Assembly (NCBI GenBank): GCA_015548865.1
Contig: JADMXW010000011.1
Span: 62,001 to 126,000, forward strand
Length of the DNA stretch: 64,000 bases
Reading direction: 5' to 3'
Source of the DNA: Serratia marcescens
Lineage (GTDB): Bacteria; Pseudomonadota; Gammaproteobacteria; Enterobacterales; Enterobacteriaceae
This document shows positions 49,397 to 61,409 of the stretch, piece after piece (the first letter of the stretch is position 1; each line of letters opens with the position of its first letter). A model generated the notes under the pieces. That model ran no database searches. It was not told the origin of the DNA and saw nothing but the letters and a program-made list of their open reading frames with translations. The position numbers and the translations under genes were made by a program.

Positions 49397-50779
49397 TTAG
49401 CTGCGTGGTGCTTTTGGCTCCGGCGCGCTGTTGTCCGTAAATACCGGTGAAGTGGAAACGTCCTGACCTAGTGCCGCGTTCAGCGCCTGTAAGTCGTTTT
49501 CGTTCAATGTACCCAACGCTGACTTTATGTTTAACTGATTGATCAGGTAGTCATAACGCGCATTGGAGAGTTGCTGTTTGGCGTTGAACAGCGTGGTGGT
49601 GGCATCCAGCACGTCAACAATGGTACGCGTACCCACCTGATAACCTGCTTCCATCGCATCTAGGGAGCTTTGCGCAGAGACTTCGGCCTGTTTGTAAGCG
49701 TTAATGCTGCTGATCGAGGCAGAAATATTGTTAAACGAAGAACGCACGGTCTGCACCACGGAGCGGTGTGCACTTTCAAGCAATTCGCTGGCGCTGACAA
49801 AGCTGTGCTGTGCTTGCTTCACGCGGGAGCTGGTGGCGCCACCACTGTAGATCGGTACCGTTAATGACAGGCCGATCTTGTTTTGGCCTGCATCGTTATC
49901 ACTCATGTTTCTGCCTGTAGAACCCGAGTAACTGGTGTTGCTTACGCCAGAAGATGCAGTCAGATCCAACGTTGGCATATGACCAGTTTCTGCTGAGCGA
50001 ATCTGCTCGCGCGCTAAATCCTGGCTGAGGCGTGCAGACAATAAGTTCAGGTTATGGCTTTCCGCATCTTTCAGTAAGGTGGCGATTGCTGCCGGTTTCT
50101 CGGTGGAGAAACGGGTAATGTTCAGTCCTGCCAGTTGCGGATAGAAATTACCGCTGACCTGGCGCAAATTTTCCAGCGCGTTGTCCAGCGTGTTGCGCGC
50201 AGATACTTCGCTGGCCAATACGCTGTCATATTGGGCTCGGGCGTTCTGCACGTCGGTGATGGCTACCAACCCGACATTAAAGCGCTGGGTGGTTTGATCG
50301 AGTTGACGATAAATAGCCTGTTTCTGCGCATTGACATAGGAAAGTGAGTCGATGGCGCGTAGCACGTTGAAATAGGCTGTTGCGGTATTCAGAATCAGTG
50401 TCTGTTGGGCACTCTGGTAGGTCACGTCTTGAATGCCTGCCTGCTTTTCTTGCAGCGTCAGAGCACGCCATTTTGACATATCAAACAGTGTCTGGGTCAA
50501 CTGTAACGAGCCGCTGGTAGCATTGCTGTTGATACCGTCATTCGTCCCGCGAAAATTGTTGGTGTAAGCGTAGTCTGCCCCGAGCCCGAGTTGAGGTAAC
50601 AGAGGGCTGCGAGCCTCGTTGATTTTTTCGAAGGCGGCATCACGCGTCGCAGCTGAGCTGCGTAAATCCGGGTTAGTGGTTTTAGCTTGTTGATAGACTT
50701 GTAACAGATTTTCCGCGTGGCCCACGGCGCTAAAGCCGCTCAGGCTCAGACCAATAAGAAGAGGGAGCAATTTCTTCAT
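49397..50779 (-). CDS. tolC: outer-membrane efflux channel TolC
   Basis: TolC is the trimeric outer-membrane duct used by AcrAB-type pumps and type I secretion. The 460-residue product has a signal peptide (MKKLLPLLIGLSLSGFSAVG, cut after GHA). The two OEP repeats (about residues 27-215 and 235-440) carry the long coiled-coil helices (EKINEARSPLLPQLGLGADY; AQSSLDAMEAGYQVGTRTI). The ATG at 50779 has AAGGA 6 bases upstream, so the frame start two codons earlier is not used. E. coli TolC has 493 residues including a longer C-tail. Transcription runs into structured repeat copy B. Confidence 0.96.
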   Translation of the reverse strand: MKKLLPLLIGLSLSGFSAVGHAENLLQVYQQAKTTNPDLRSSAATRDAAFEKINEARSPLLPQLGLGADYAYTNNFRGTNDGINSNATSGSLQLTQTLFDMSKWRALTLQEKQAGIQDVTYQSAQQTLILNTATAYFNVLRAIDSLSYVNAQKQAIYRQLDQTTQRFNVGLVAITDVQNARAQYDSVLASEVSARNTLDNALENLRQVSGNFYPQLAGLNITRFSTEKPAAIATLLKDAESHNLNLLSARLSQDLAREQIRSAETGHMPTLDLTASSGVSNTSYSGSTGRNMSDNDAGQNKIGLSLTVPIYSGGATSSRVKQAQHSFVSASELLESAHRSVVQTVRSSFNNISASISSINAYKQAEVSAQSSLDAMEAGYQVGTRTIVDVLDATTTLFNAKQQLSNARYDYLINQLNIKSALGTLNENDLQALNAALGQDVSTSPVFTDNSAPEPKAPRS

Positions 50780-50969
50780 GTGCATTCCTTGTTGTGCAGC
50801 TAAAGCAACGATGTAGCGGAGATAGCGCTGTCAAAAAACAAATCCGGGCAGATTCTATCAGAATGTGCCAATAGGATAAGTTGGCTGAACGTGCCATCTT
50901 CCCCCTGACCGACCCCATTAGGGGGTTTAATTTGCTCTCATACCCTAACGTTTGGTCAAATAGGTCTCT

Positions 50970-51084
50970 TATACCCATCATACTTTAAATTGCACGTGCG
51001 TTGGCGGCAGTAGTTCACCCGAATCACTGCCATCGGGATTCTCTTCTTTGCCACCTTCATGCAACTCGAATTATTTAGGGTATA
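50970..51084. repeat. degenerate ERIC-type palindrome in the tolC-nudF spacer
   Basis: About 115 bp with ends TATACCCATCATACTTTAAA and TTCATGCAACTCGAATTATT followed by TAGGGTATA, matching the ends of the ERIC element at 14088. The centre is shortened and altered, with a hairpin around CCCGAATCACTGCCATCGGG. It lies within the 402-bp divergent promoter region of tolC and nudF. Confidence 0.75.
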
Positions 51085-51181
51085 TTGATTCAATTTATCA
51101 CAAAGCATCGCAAGTACGATGTCCATCATGATACATGAGACACGTAACTCGTACCTGCTATTGCTCGCAAGGAGTTGAGGT

Positions 51182-51814
51182 ATGGCTGTGTCTGCGTCCA
51201 ATCCAGCGACTTTCAATAAAGATGATGTAGAAATTATTGCACGAGAGTCGCTGTACGATGGTTTTTTTTCGCTAGAGCGCTATCGTTTTCGTCATCGGCT
51301 GTTTAATGGTGAGATGAGCGGTGAGGTTAGCCGGGAAATTTTGGAGCGTGGGCATGCCGTTGTGTTGCTGCCTTACGACCCGGTTCGGGATGAAGTTGTG
51401 TTGATTGAACAGATCCGCATCGCCGCTTATGACACCAGTCCGACGCCGTGGCTGTTCGAATTGGTTGCCGGGATGATTGAACCCGGTGAAAGCCTAGAGG
51501 CTGTAGCGCGGCGTGAAGCGCAGGAAGAGGCGGGGCTCAATGTCGGGCGCTGCAAGCCGATCATCAGTTATCTGGCGAGTCCGGGGGGCACCAGTGAGCG
51601 CCTTGCGGTGATGGTGGGAGAAGTGGATGCCCGCGCGGCAAAGGGTATTCACGGTCTGGCGGAAGAGAATGAAGATATTCGGGTGCATGTTGTCAGCCGC
51701 GAGCAGAGCTATGCCTGGGTGGAAAGCGGGATTATTGATAACGCAGCGTCTGTCATTGCGCTGCAATGGTTAGCGTTGCACCATACACAATTAAGACAGG
51801 CGTGGACGGAGTGA
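51182..51814 (+). CDS. nudF: ADP-ribose pyrophosphatase NudF
   Basis: NudF hydrolyses ADP-ribose and related ADP-sugars. The 210 residues (209 in E. coli) carry the Nudix box [20 protein letters not shown] followed by AGL, with all catalytic glutamates. GAGGT stands just before the ATG at 51182. It heads the nudF-yqiB-cpdA-yqiA(-parE) series, divergent from tolC. Confidence 0.96.
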   Translation: MAVSASNPATFNKDDVEIIARESLYDGFFSLERYRFRHRLFNGEMSGEVSREILERGHAVVLLPYDPVRDEVVLIEQIRIAAYDTSPTPWLFELVAGMIEPGESLEAVARREAQEEAGLNVGRCKPIISYLASPGGTSERLAVMVGEVDARAAKGIHGLAEENEDIRVHVVSREQSYAWVESGIIDNAASVIALQWLALHHTQLRQAWTE

Positions 51815-51818
51815 GCAG

Positions 51819-52271
51819 ATGAAACGCTATACCCCGGATTTTCCGGCCATGATGCGATTGTGCGAAATGAATTTCGCACAATTACGTCGTTTATTGCCGC
51901 GAAAGGATGAAGTCGGAGAAAGTGCGGTTTATCATGTAAATAATGCAAGCTATCGCCTAACAATAGTGGAATCCACGCGTTATACCTCATTGGTTGAAAT
52001 CCAGCAGATAGCGCCCGCCGTCAGCTATTGGAGCCTGCCAACGTTGAGCGTGCGGCTCTACCATGACGCGCTGGTTGCGGAAGTGTGTGCCAGTCAGCAG
52101 ATCTACCGTTTTAAAGCACGTTATGATTACCCGAACAAAAAATTGCATCAACGTGATGAAAAGCATCAAATTAATCAGTTTCTTGCTGATTGGCTAAGGT
52201 ACTGCCTGGCGTATGGTTTTGCATCGGCTCCGCTAAATGCCGATTCCAGTCTGTTAGACAGATTTCAGTAA
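51819..52271 (+). CDS. yqiB: YqiB family protein (DUF1249)
   Basis: A 150-residue cytoplasmic protein of unknown function (E. coli YqiB 140). Family residues include [20 protein letters not shown] and the aromatic [18 protein letters not shown] region. It starts 4 bases after nudF and lies 16 bases before cpdA, so it is cotranscribed. Confidence 0.93.
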   Translation: MKRYTPDFPAMMRLCEMNFAQLRRLLPRKDEVGESAVYHVNNASYRLTIVESTRYTSLVEIQQIAPAVSYWSLPTLSVRLYHDALVAEVCASQQIYRFKARYDYPNKKLHQRDEKHQINQFLADWLRYCLAYGFASAPLNADSSLLDRFQ

Positions 52272-52287
52272 CCAAGGATACTATTTT

Positions 52288-53115
52288 TTGGAAAGTCTGC
52301 TGAAAGTTCCTGTGGCAAGTGGGGCCAGAATCAGGATTTTACAAATAACCGATACCCACCTGTTTGCTGGCGAGCATGAGACGTTGCTCGGCGTGAACAC
52401 ATACCGTAGTTACCATGCCGTGCTGGCCGCCATTCAGGCACAGGGGCAGGATGTTGACCTGATTGTGGCAACGGGAGATCTTGCTCAGGATCATTCTCAG
52501 GAAGCCTATCACCATTTTACGCGCGGCATCGCTCAGTTACCCGCGCCTTGTGTGTGGCTGCCGGGGAATCATGATTTTCAGCCTGCGATGGTGGATGTGC
52601 TGGCGCAAGCGGGCATCGCCCCTTCCAAGCATGTGCTGCTGGGTGACGCGTGGCAAATTATTTTACTGGATAGCCAGGTATTTGGCGTGCCCCACGGTGA
52701 GTTGAGCGAATATCAACTCGAGTGGTTGGAGCGCAGTCTGGTGCGTTTCCCAGACCGTTATACGCTGTTACTGCTGCATCACCACCCGCTAGCTTCAGGC
52801 TGTACTTGGCTCGATCAGCATAGCCTACGTAATGCGCACCATCTGGATGCGGTGCTGGCGCGTTATCCGCAGGTGAAAAATGTGCTGTGCGGGCATATTC
52901 ATCAGGAACTGGACCTTGACTGGAATGGCCGGAGATTGATGGCGACGCCCTCCACCTGCGTGCAGTTCAAACCGCATTGTACCAACTTTACCATTGACGA
53001 TGTCGGGCCGGGCTGGCGTTATCTGGATCTGTTACCGGACGGTACGCTGGAGACGCGCGTTGACCGTTTGAGCGGCAGAGAGTTTTTGCCCGATATGGAT
53101 TCGGACGGCTATTAA
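52288..53115 (+). CDS. cpdA: 3',5'-cyclic AMP phosphodiesterase CpdA
   Basis: CpdA hydrolyses cAMP to AMP and tunes catabolite control. It is a 275-residue metallophosphoesterase (same as E. coli) with metal-binding motifs [20 protein letters not shown] and [11 protein letters not shown]. The start is TTG at 52288 with AAGGA about 9 bases upstream; E. coli cpdA also begins with TTG followed by ESLL. Its stop overlaps the yqiA ATG by one base. Confidence 0.96.
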   Translation: MESLLKVPVASGARIRILQITDTHLFAGEHETLLGVNTYRSYHAVLAAIQAQGQDVDLIVATGDLAQDHSQEAYHHFTRGIAQLPAPCVWLPGNHDFQPAMVDVLAQAGIAPSKHVLLGDAWQIILLDSQVFGVPHGELSEYQLEWLERSLVRFPDRYTLLLLHHHPLASGCTWLDQHSLRNAHHLDAVLARYPQVKNVLCGHIHQELDLDWNGRRLMATPSTCVQFKPHCTNFTIDDVGPGWRYLDLLPDGTLETRVDRLSGREFLPDMDSDGY

Positions 53116-53696
53116 TGCCTACGTTACTTTACCTTCACGGATTCAACAGCACGCCGAAGTCGGCTAAAGCGACGGCGCTGGCCGCGTGGTTGGCGCAACA
53201 CCATCCCCAGATAGAGATGCTGGTGCCACAACTGCCCCCCTATCCGGCGCAAGCCGCTGAGCTATTGGAGTCGTTGGTGATGGAGCGGGCTGGGCGTCCG
53301 CTTGGTTTGGTGGGCTCGTCGCTGGGTGGCTATTATGCTACCTGGCTGTCACAATGTTTTACCCTGCCCGCCGTTGTGGTTAATCCGGCGGTGAAACCCT
53401 TCGAATTGTTGCTGGAACATCTCGGCGAATATCGTAACCCCTACACAGGTGAAGAATATGTGCTAGAGTCTCGGCATATTTACGACCTGAAAGTGATGCA
53501 GATTGAATCACTCGAAGCGCCGGATTTGCTGTGGTGTTTGCTCCAGACTGGGGATGAAGTGCTGGATTATCGGCAGGCCGTGGCGTATTACACGGATTGT
53601 CGCCAGACGGTAGAATCGGGCGGGAACCACAGTTTTGTTGGGTTTGAACATTATTTTGACCCTATTGTGCGTTTCCTTGGATTGAGCGACGATTAA
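53115..53696 (+). CDS. yqiA: esterase YqiA
   Basis: YqiA is a small alpha/beta-hydrolase acting on short acyl esters and acyl-CoA in E. coli. The 193 residues (E. coli 193) contain [15 protein letters not shown] (oxyanion region), the nucleophile elbow GSSLGGYYA and the histidine in [13 protein letters not shown]. It overlaps cpdA by one base (TAATG) and lies 118 bases before parE. Confidence 0.95.
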   Translation: MPTLLYLHGFNSTPKSAKATALAAWLAQHHPQIEMLVPQLPPYPAQAAELLESLVMERAGRPLGLVGSSLGGYYATWLSQCFTLPAVVVNPAVKPFELLLEHLGEYRNPYTGEEYVLESRHIYDLKVMQIESLEAPDLLWCLLQTGDEVLDYRQAVAYYTDCRQTVESGGNHSFVGFEHYFDPIVRFLGLSDD

Positions 53697-53795
53697 TCCG
53701 TCCTGTACTGCATTGTCCTCACTGACACGAACAACGACAACGCGTCGCCCGTGGACAGTGCGTCATCTCAGCGCCATTCCGTTTTACACATTTAA

Positions 53796-55709
<1,914 letters not shown>

Positions 55710-55714
55710 TTCCG

Positions 55715-56245
55715 TTATCGAGCAATGCGATATAAGCAGAACCGCTCCAACGCATGACCCGCCGGTATTTTGGAATAGTTAAAATCATTACCGGTGTTGG
55801 TCATGCCTGCTTTTATCATTACGCGCTGTGAAGCAGTATGTTGCAGCGGCGTAAAAGCGTAGACCGCGGGTGCATCGAGTTCCTCAAAGGCATAGCGAAT
55901 CGCGCGTTTTGCCCCTTCCGTGGCATAACCGTTTCCCCAGTGTTGCGCTTGCAAACGCCAGCCGGCCTCGATCAGCGGCGCATGAGGAATTCCGCTCTCT
56001 TCTTGCTGTTCATGCAAACCAATAAACCCAATAAATTCACCGCTTGATTTCAATTCCACTGCCCAGAAGCCCCAGCCTTTGGTGGCAATATGTCTTCTGA
56101 TTCGGTCTGCCTGTGCATCGCTTTGCTCCCGCGACATGAGCTCCGGGAAATAACGCATCACCATTGGGTCGGCATTTAATTGTGCATAAATGGGGTAATC
56201 TTCGTCGCGCCATTGGCGCAAAATTAATCTCTCTGTCTCTATCAT
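55715..56245 (-). CDS. GNAT-family N-acetyltransferase (RimJ/RimL-like)
   Basis: A 176-residue GNAT enzyme beginning IETERLILRQWRDEDYPIYA, typical of the RimJ/RimL-like branch (Acetyltransf_3). The acetyl-CoA loop region is WRLQAQHWGNGYATEGAKRA, and the C-terminal HTASQRVMIKAGM is also conserved. Substrates in this branch range from ribosomal proteins to small amines and antibiotics, so none is assigned. The ATG at 56245 (AGGAGA upstream) is preferred to 56287. It converges on parE with only 5 bases between and is divergent from the LacI gene. Confidence 0.85.
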   Translation of the reverse strand: MIETERLILRQWRDEDYPIYAQLNADPMVMRYFPELMSREQSDAQADRIRRHIATKGWGFWAVELKSSGEFIGFIGLHEQQEESGIPHAPLIEAGWRLQAQHWGNGYATEGAKRAIRYAFEELDAPAVYAFTPLQHTASQRVMIKAGMTNTGNDFNYSKIPAGHALERFCLYRIAR

Positions 56246-56359
56246 GGCGATTTTTCTCCTAATATAGGCCAAAGACCAACAAATCAACGTGAAAGGCGCT
56301 GACAGACTTCATGGCTTCACAGTAGAGTAAGTGTGCCTCTTAATCCTTAACAACTGTGT

Positions 56360-57427
56360 ATGATTATGGAAAAAAATCACAAAAAAGATCCGGGTGACAC
56401 AGAAAAACTCGATGGCGGAGCGCGCCGAGTAAGGCTAGAAGATATCGCTTCGCGCTGTGGTACCTCATTAAGCACGGTGTCTCGTGCACTCAGTGGCGAG
56501 AAGGGCGTGAGTCAGGCGCTACGGGCGCGGATATTGGAAGTAGCGCGGGCGGTGCGCTACAGCCCCGCATTGGAAATGGGGGGCTCTCGCATTGTTCTTG
56601 CTGTTTCTCAGGTGGCGATGCTGGATTATCACCGTTATCAATTCAGTTGGTATGTGTTGCAAGGGCTGAAAGAGCGCGCAAAAGTGCTGGGGCTGGATTT
56701 GGTGACGCATCCGCTGTCTGATAAAGGCACACAGGCGCTTACCGATTTGCTTAATCAGGACGATATCGGTGGCATGCTGGCACTGACTGTCGATGATCCC
56801 GCGATTCTGGATGTGGTGGTGAACCTGAAAAAACCCGCGGTGCTGGTGAACAGTGAAGACCCGCTAATGCGGCTTTCCAGCGTGATGCCGTGTAATCGCT
56901 CGGCAACCCGGATGGCGGCTGACTATCTGGTTTCGCACGGGCATCGCGATATTCTGTTCTTGACCCATCCTGGCCGACGAACGATTGAACAGCGGTACGA
57001 GGGGTGGCAGGAGTCGATGCATTATTTTCAACTGCCATGCTCCGAGCAGCAGGTGATAAGCGTGACGGATTGGCTTCCCGAACTGGCTGAACAGGCAGTG
57101 GTATCGTGGTTTCGTGAAAAAAAACGTACCTGCACGGCGATCCTGTGTGCCAATGACTCCTTGGCGTTAGGCGCAATTAACGGGTTGCAGCGCTTAGGTC
57201 TGGCTGTGCCGGGGGATATTTCGGTTGTAGGGATGAACGATTTACCACAAGCAGAGTTTGCATCGCCGCCGCTTACCACGGTGCACTTGCCGGTGCAGGA
57301 GATCGGCGTTATTGCGCTCGAGTTGTTGCAGGACATTATTGCTGGCAACGTGACGATCCCGAGGCGTATTGAACTGGCGTGTGCCATGGTCGAGCGTCAG
57401 TCTGTGGCAGCGTTGAAAGTATCATGA
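56360..57427 (+). CDS. LacI-family transcriptional regulator
   Basis: A 355-residue repressor-type protein. After a charged start, the LacI helix-turn-helix is VRLEDIASRCGTSLSTVSRA, followed by the hinge helix region. The periplasmic-binding-protein-like effector domain (about 75-345) includes LLNQDDIGGMLALTV, HRDILFLTHPGRRTIEQRY, ILCANDSLALGAINGLQRLG and VVGMNDLPQAEFASPPLTTV. It converges on the MFS gene of the sugar operon, sharing a terminator, and is the best candidate for its regulator. The start could be 56360 or the ATG at 56366; no strong ribosome site is visible. Confidence 0.88.
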   Translation: MIMEKNHKKDPGDTEKLDGGARRVRLEDIASRCGTSLSTVSRALSGEKGVSQALRARILEVARAVRYSPALEMGGSRIVLAVSQVAMLDYHRYQFSWYVLQGLKERAKVLGLDLVTHPLSDKGTQALTDLLNQDDIGGMLALTVDDPAILDVVVNLKKPAVLVNSEDPLMRLSSVMPCNRSATRMAADYLVSHGHRDILFLTHPGRRTIEQRYEGWQESMHYFQLPCSEQQVISVTDWLPELAEQAVVSWFREKKRTCTAILCANDSLALGAINGLQRLGLAVPGDISVVGMNDLPQAEFASPPLTTVHLPVQEIGVIALELLQDIIAGNVTIPRRIELACAMVERQSVAALKVS

Positions 57428-57447
57428 GGGCGTAATTGCCCTCATGA
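57421..57447. terminator. bidirectional hairpin between lacI-type and MFS genes
   Basis: ATCATGAGGGC and GCCCTCATGAT arms (11 bp, perfect) around a 6-base loop. The left arm includes the stop codon of the LacI-type gene. No long T-tract is present on either side. Confidence 0.75.
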
Positions 57448-57471
57448 TGGTAGATGAAATGTGTTGAGCGG

Positions 57472-58791
57472 CTATTTGAATTTAGCCCGTTCCATATTGG
57501 GGATCAGCAGCAGATACATCACGCCCCAGGCGACCAGATAGGCCACAGAACTGATGGCAAACAGTGCCCAATAGTTGCCTGACGCTTCGAGTACGGCGCC
57601 GATCACCGTTGAGAAAATCACGCTGCCGATCATGCCAAAGGTGCTACCAATGCCGACGACCGAGCCTACTGCTGCGTTGGGGAACAGGTCGGACACGGAT
57701 GTCAGCAGGTTTGCTGACCAGCCTTGGTGTGCCGCCGCAGCCAACCCGACGATGGCAACGGCCAGCCATAGGCTTTCCACTTGCGTGGCGGCAAAAATCG
57801 GAATAACTGCACAGGCACAAATCAACATGGTGGTTTTGCGCGCTTTAGCAGCGCTGAACCCCATACTCATCAGCTTGCCCGGCAACCAACCTGCGCCCAG
57901 ACTGCCACCAATGGCAAACAGATAGATCATGATCAACGGCACACCCAATCCTGCCATATTGATATCACGGGTTTCGTTCAGCCATTTTGGCAGCCAGAAC
58001 AGGAAGAACCACCAGATAGGATCGGTCAGCATCTTGCCCAGCGCAAAGGCCCACAGTTGGCGGTAACGCAGCAGATGTGTCCATTTGATGGATTCCACGC
58101 TGACATGCTCTTCCTTGTCCTGGCGGATCCAGGCCAGCTCTTCGGCAGAGGCTTTATCCTGTGGTTTGCCAAACAGGAAAAGCCACGGGATAAGCCAGAC
58201 AAAACCAATTGCACCAAGAATAAGAAACGCTCCGTGCCAACCGTAATGAATGGCGATAAACGGAATCAAGGCGGGGGAGACGACGACGCCAAGGTTAACG
58301 GCGACGCCCAGAATCCCAGTGGCAAGTGTGCGCTCTTTTTTAGGGTGCCAGTCTGCGATGACTTTCATCGCCGCCGGGAAGTTGGCCGATTCCCCTAACC
58401 CAAGGATGACGCGCACAATCGCAAACCCGACCACGGTGCCGACGGCGGCATGTAGCATGGCGGCGGCGCTCCAGACCACCATCGCGGCGGCGTAACTGAT
58501 TTTTGTGCCCAACTTGTCAATAATACGGCCGCAAATCAGTGTGCCTGCACCGTAGGCAATGGTGAAGGCGTTGACCAGCCAGCTGTATTCCATTTGCGTC
58601 CAGCCGATATCTTTTTGCAGCATTGGTGCCAGCAACCCGAGCAGTTGACGGTCCATGTAGTTTACCGTGGTGGCAAACACCAGCATCGAGCAGATGGTCC
58701 AGCGATAGCGTCCTTTGGGGGGCGTGCTGGCGGTAGTTTGGCTGTCGCCATGAGGGACAGCAGCTTCTTTTTGGCTAACTTGGGTGTCCAT
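57472..58791 (-). CDS. MFS hexuronate/anion:cation symporter-type carrier
   Basis: A 439-residue major-facilitator protein with about 12 membrane segments. Features of the anion:cation symporter branch (ExuT-like) are seen: the TVNYMDRQLLGLLAPMLQKD motif in segment 1, GRIIDKLGTKISY in the 2-3 loop, and LGLGESANFPAAMKVIADWH in segment 4. Family members carry hexuronates, glucarate or similar sugar acids across the inner membrane. It is the third gene of an operon with the GH105 and 829-residue genes, so it probably imports their substrate or a related sugar acid. A GGAG site stands before the ATG. Confidence 0.85.
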   Translation of the reverse strand: MDTQVSQKEAAVPHGDSQTTASTPPKGRYRWTICSMLVFATTVNYMDRQLLGLLAPMLQKDIGWTQMEYSWLVNAFTIAYGAGTLICGRIIDKLGTKISYAAAMVVWSAAAMLHAAVGTVVGFAIVRVILGLGESANFPAAMKVIADWHPKKERTLATGILGVAVNLGVVVSPALIPFIAIHYGWHGAFLILGAIGFVWLIPWLFLFGKPQDKASAEELAWIRQDKEEHVSVESIKWTHLLRYRQLWAFALGKMLTDPIWWFFLFWLPKWLNETRDINMAGLGVPLIMIYLFAIGGSLGAGWLPGKLMSMGFSAAKARKTTMLICACAVIPIFAATQVESLWLAVAIVGLAAAAHQGWSANLLTSVSDLFPNAAVGSVVGIGSTFGMIGSVIFSTVIGAVLEASGNYWALFAISSVAYLVAWGVMYLLLIPNMERAKFK

Positions 58792-58884
58792 TGTTATTCT
58801 CCAGCTCAGGCTGATAGCCTGAGCGGTTGGTTGTCAGTAGGGTATAGCGGTGTTGTCAGTGGTGTTGCGTTATAAAAAAAGGTG

Positions 58885-61374
58885 TCACAGCGTCAGCTCA
58901 CAGTGTGTGCCGGCCACGCTCCAGGCATTAGGGTCAAGGGTGCGACCTTGCGCTATCACGCGGCCATCAGGCAGAAAGCGCACTTCGCCGTAGACCGGAT
59001 CGAGCACTGTCAGGGCGTCATCGGCCTCATGCTGCACGGTGAGATTGGCGAAGGTTTGCGTAAAGTCGTCCAGCGAATGAATGTCGTCCGTATCATTCAG
59101 ACGTACCAACCAGGTGGTCTGTTTGCCGTGCTGCTGTACTTCACAGTGGCGTGTCGGGCCTGTTTCCACGATGTGAAAGGGGTGCGAGCCAAACAACAAC
59201 GCCATACCGGCTCCGCTTTGCAACGCGATGCGCTCGGCGCTGATACGCACGTCGCTAAAGATGTGTTGTGGCAACCAGGCGTGGGTGAATGTTGGCTGCC
59301 CTTCATGGGGGGTGAAGGTCAGCACCGCCAATCCGCGATATTGCTGGACACGCGGCAGCGTACCGCAACCGCCCCAGTAGGAAGGCCTGCCGAATCCGCC
59401 ATGTATGGTTTCTCCAGGATGATTGATCCACACCTGTGCCTCGGGAATGTCGCCCATACGCAGATGCAACGGCGTTTCCTGATATCCCCACTCGCCCCAG
59501 CGATAACCGGCAATAGAGCCCATCGCCACATGACGGGTTTTGTAGTGGTACAGCTTGGCGATACGGTTGGCTCCTTGGGCAAAGCACCACTCTTGCGCTG
59601 TCGGTTTCTGCCACATGGCGACTTCTGCCAGTGCCGGATCGAGGGTCAACCCGTGGTCGCGCAGCAGTAAAGCCAACTGTGGTAAGGCGTGGAAGCGGCA
59701 GCCGTAGTTGCCCTTGCCCCACAGTAGGCGGGAAATCGCAGCCAGTTCCAATGAGCGTCCGGCACGCAATGTGTGTTCGTAAGAGCGCCCTTGGGAGGCA
59801 GTCAATATACCCTGATGACAGGAACGGGCAATTTGCTCAATCAAACGCTGGATGGCACGGCGACTGCGTGCGGCAATATCAGCATCGGGAGAAAGTGCTG
59901 CCAATGCGGTCAACCCTTTCAAATCCACCGGGAAATACGGTGCAGAGTTCCACTCGGCCATCTCGCAGGATTCAAAATGGGTGAGCCAATCGAGCACCCG
60001 TTGCTTGCCTGCGGCAGCCTGCTCGCATCCGCTGCGGTTGGCACGGACAAATGTTGCTTCTGGGAAGAAGCTGCCCGCCAGATAAGCGGCAGTGTGAAAC
60101 AGCAGCGCATGATTTTCCGAGAAGTACCACTGCACATCGTTGCCCGGTTCATCCATCCAGTAGCGAAAATGCAGGATGGCGGCGTCGATCTTTTCCCTGG
60201 TGGTTGGTGCGATGGCATCACCCCAGGCAATGCGGCACCACAGCAACGGCACTAACGTGAAGTCGGCACAATCATGACAATCCAGCACTGAGGGCAGTAC
60301 CCCCTCCAGCATAGCGTGGGTTTCTTCATCAGTCATACCGCAAGCCAGTCTGGCTAACGCTTTGACGCTGCTGTATTCACCTTGCGTGGCGACCGTTTGC
60401 AGCGCTTCGGCAATACGCGCAGATAAGGTTTCTGGCACAATTTGCTGCGCGGTAGCATGACAAATCTCAACCCCAAGAGTGCGGCTGATATGGAATTCGC
60501 CACTGGAGAGCGTAATGACAAAGTTGCGGAAATCCGCCGGAAGCTGTGCGGTATTCGCGATTCGCGCCACCTGCTGCCCTGGGCGCAATTCGGTTTCCAA
60601 CTCGATGGGGTTATCCAGAGAAATGAAATCGCCCAGAACACGGCAGGCAATTGTTAGCGGTACGCTTGCTGGAGCGGGGAAGCATAAGTTGATATCTCCG
60701 TGGCTGTAGGCGGAGTATTCGAAGGAAACCCCTTCCAATAGCGCTTCCATTTCAGCGACGCCCGGTGCAGAAATCGGTGAGGCCAGCGCCACATTAACGG
60801 GGATTCCCGCCATGTAATCGAGTTGGAAGAAAAAGCGGATATCCCGTTCTGCCAGATCGTCGAACCAGACCCGAACATCGTTTAGCCCCGGTTTTAGGGA
60901 AACGGTGACCTCAATGGTGTTTTCCAGATTGCGCTGGTAGGCTGCGCTCCAGGCAACATCTTCATCGTTAACGCGTAGAATACCGCCACCACAGGTGGTG
61001 AAACGTAGCGTAATGTCTCCTGCGTTTTCGGTTTCCAGCCAGGTTTGTGCCCAGGCACCGATTCGTGTGGGGCGGAACCAGAAACCAGAAAGGTCTACGC
61101 GGTCAGAACCAAACGGGAACCACCATCGGGTGGGCTCGAACGCCGCGAACGGTTGTGGCTTCTTCTCCAAATAGCGCTGTTGGAAGTCTACCCGGCAAGG
61201 ATAAGTATGCGGGATGAAGTTTTTCTTTTTACTCAGGAAGAAAAACGGGTCCATATCACCCTGCATGGGAACATCCGGCACGTCATAACGTTCGCTGGCG
61301 ATATCGGAGTAGTGCCAGTAACGAATAGCGTCACCTTGTTGCAAAGCGCGGCGATATATATTGTCTGTTTTCAT
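58885..61374 (-). CDS. 829-residue protein of unknown function, putative intracellular carbohydrate-active toroid enzyme
   Basis: No established function was recognised. The protein lacks a signal peptide and is expected in the cytoplasm. Residues about 60-320 are beta-rich, with a jelly-roll-like strand ITLRFTTCGGGILRVNDEDV. Residues about 330-590 are helical and resemble an (alpha/alpha) toroid (NDVQWYFSENHALLFHTAAY; QGRSYEHTLRAGRSLELAA). The last 230 residues are beta-rich again, with conserved-looking MGSIAGYRWGEWGYQETPLH, VWINHPGE and GGCGTLPRVQQYRGLAVLT. This layout recalls heparinase II/III-type polysaccharide lyases, and the GH105 partner fits a lyase making unsaturated ends, but this is inference. 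GGGGA lies 7 bases before the ATG at 61374. GH105 ends 35 bases upstream. Confidence 0.75.
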   Translation of the reverse strand: MKTDNIYRRALQQGDAIRYWHYSDIASERYDVPDVPMQGDMDPFFFLSKKKNFIPHTYPCRVDFQQRYLEKKPQPFAAFEPTRWWFPFGSDRVDLSGFWFRPTRIGAWAQTWLETENAGDITLRFTTCGGGILRVNDEDVAWSAAYQRNLENTIEVTVSLKPGLNDVRVWFDDLAERDIRFFFQLDYMAGIPVNVALASPISAPGVAEMEALLEGVSFEYSAYSHGDINLCFPAPASVPLTIACRVLGDFISLDNPIELETELRPGQQVARIANTAQLPADFRNFVITLSSGEFHISRTLGVEICHATAQQIVPETLSARIAEALQTVATQGEYSSVKALARLACGMTDEETHAMLEGVLPSVLDCHDCADFTLVPLLWCRIAWGDAIAPTTREKIDAAILHFRYWMDEPGNDVQWYFSENHALLFHTAAYLAGSFFPEATFVRANRSGCEQAAAGKQRVLDWLTHFESCEMAEWNSAPYFPVDLKGLTALAALSPDADIAARSRRAIQRLIEQIARSCHQGILTASQGRSYEHTLRAGRSLELAAISRLLWGKGNYGCRFHALPQLALLLRDHGLTLDPALAEVAMWQKPTAQEWCFAQGANRIAKLYHYKTRHVAMGSIAGYRWGEWGYQETPLHLRMGDIPEAQVWINHPGETIHGGFGRPSYWGGCGTLPRVQQYRGLAVLTFTPHEGQPTFTHAWLPQHIFSDVRISAERIALQSGAGMALLFGSHPFHIVETGPTRHCEVQQHGKQTTWLVRLNDTDDIHSLDDFTQTFANLTVQHEADDALTVLDPVYGEVRFLPDGRVIAQGRTLDPNAWSVAGTHCELTL

Positions 61375-61409
61375 TAGGTATTCCCCGGAAACCATGCGTT
61401 GTAGATCAT

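Noticed and set aside
58882-59670. 262-codon plus-strand frame
   Set aside because: Antisense to the 829-residue gene, which has the better start, codon pattern and operon context.
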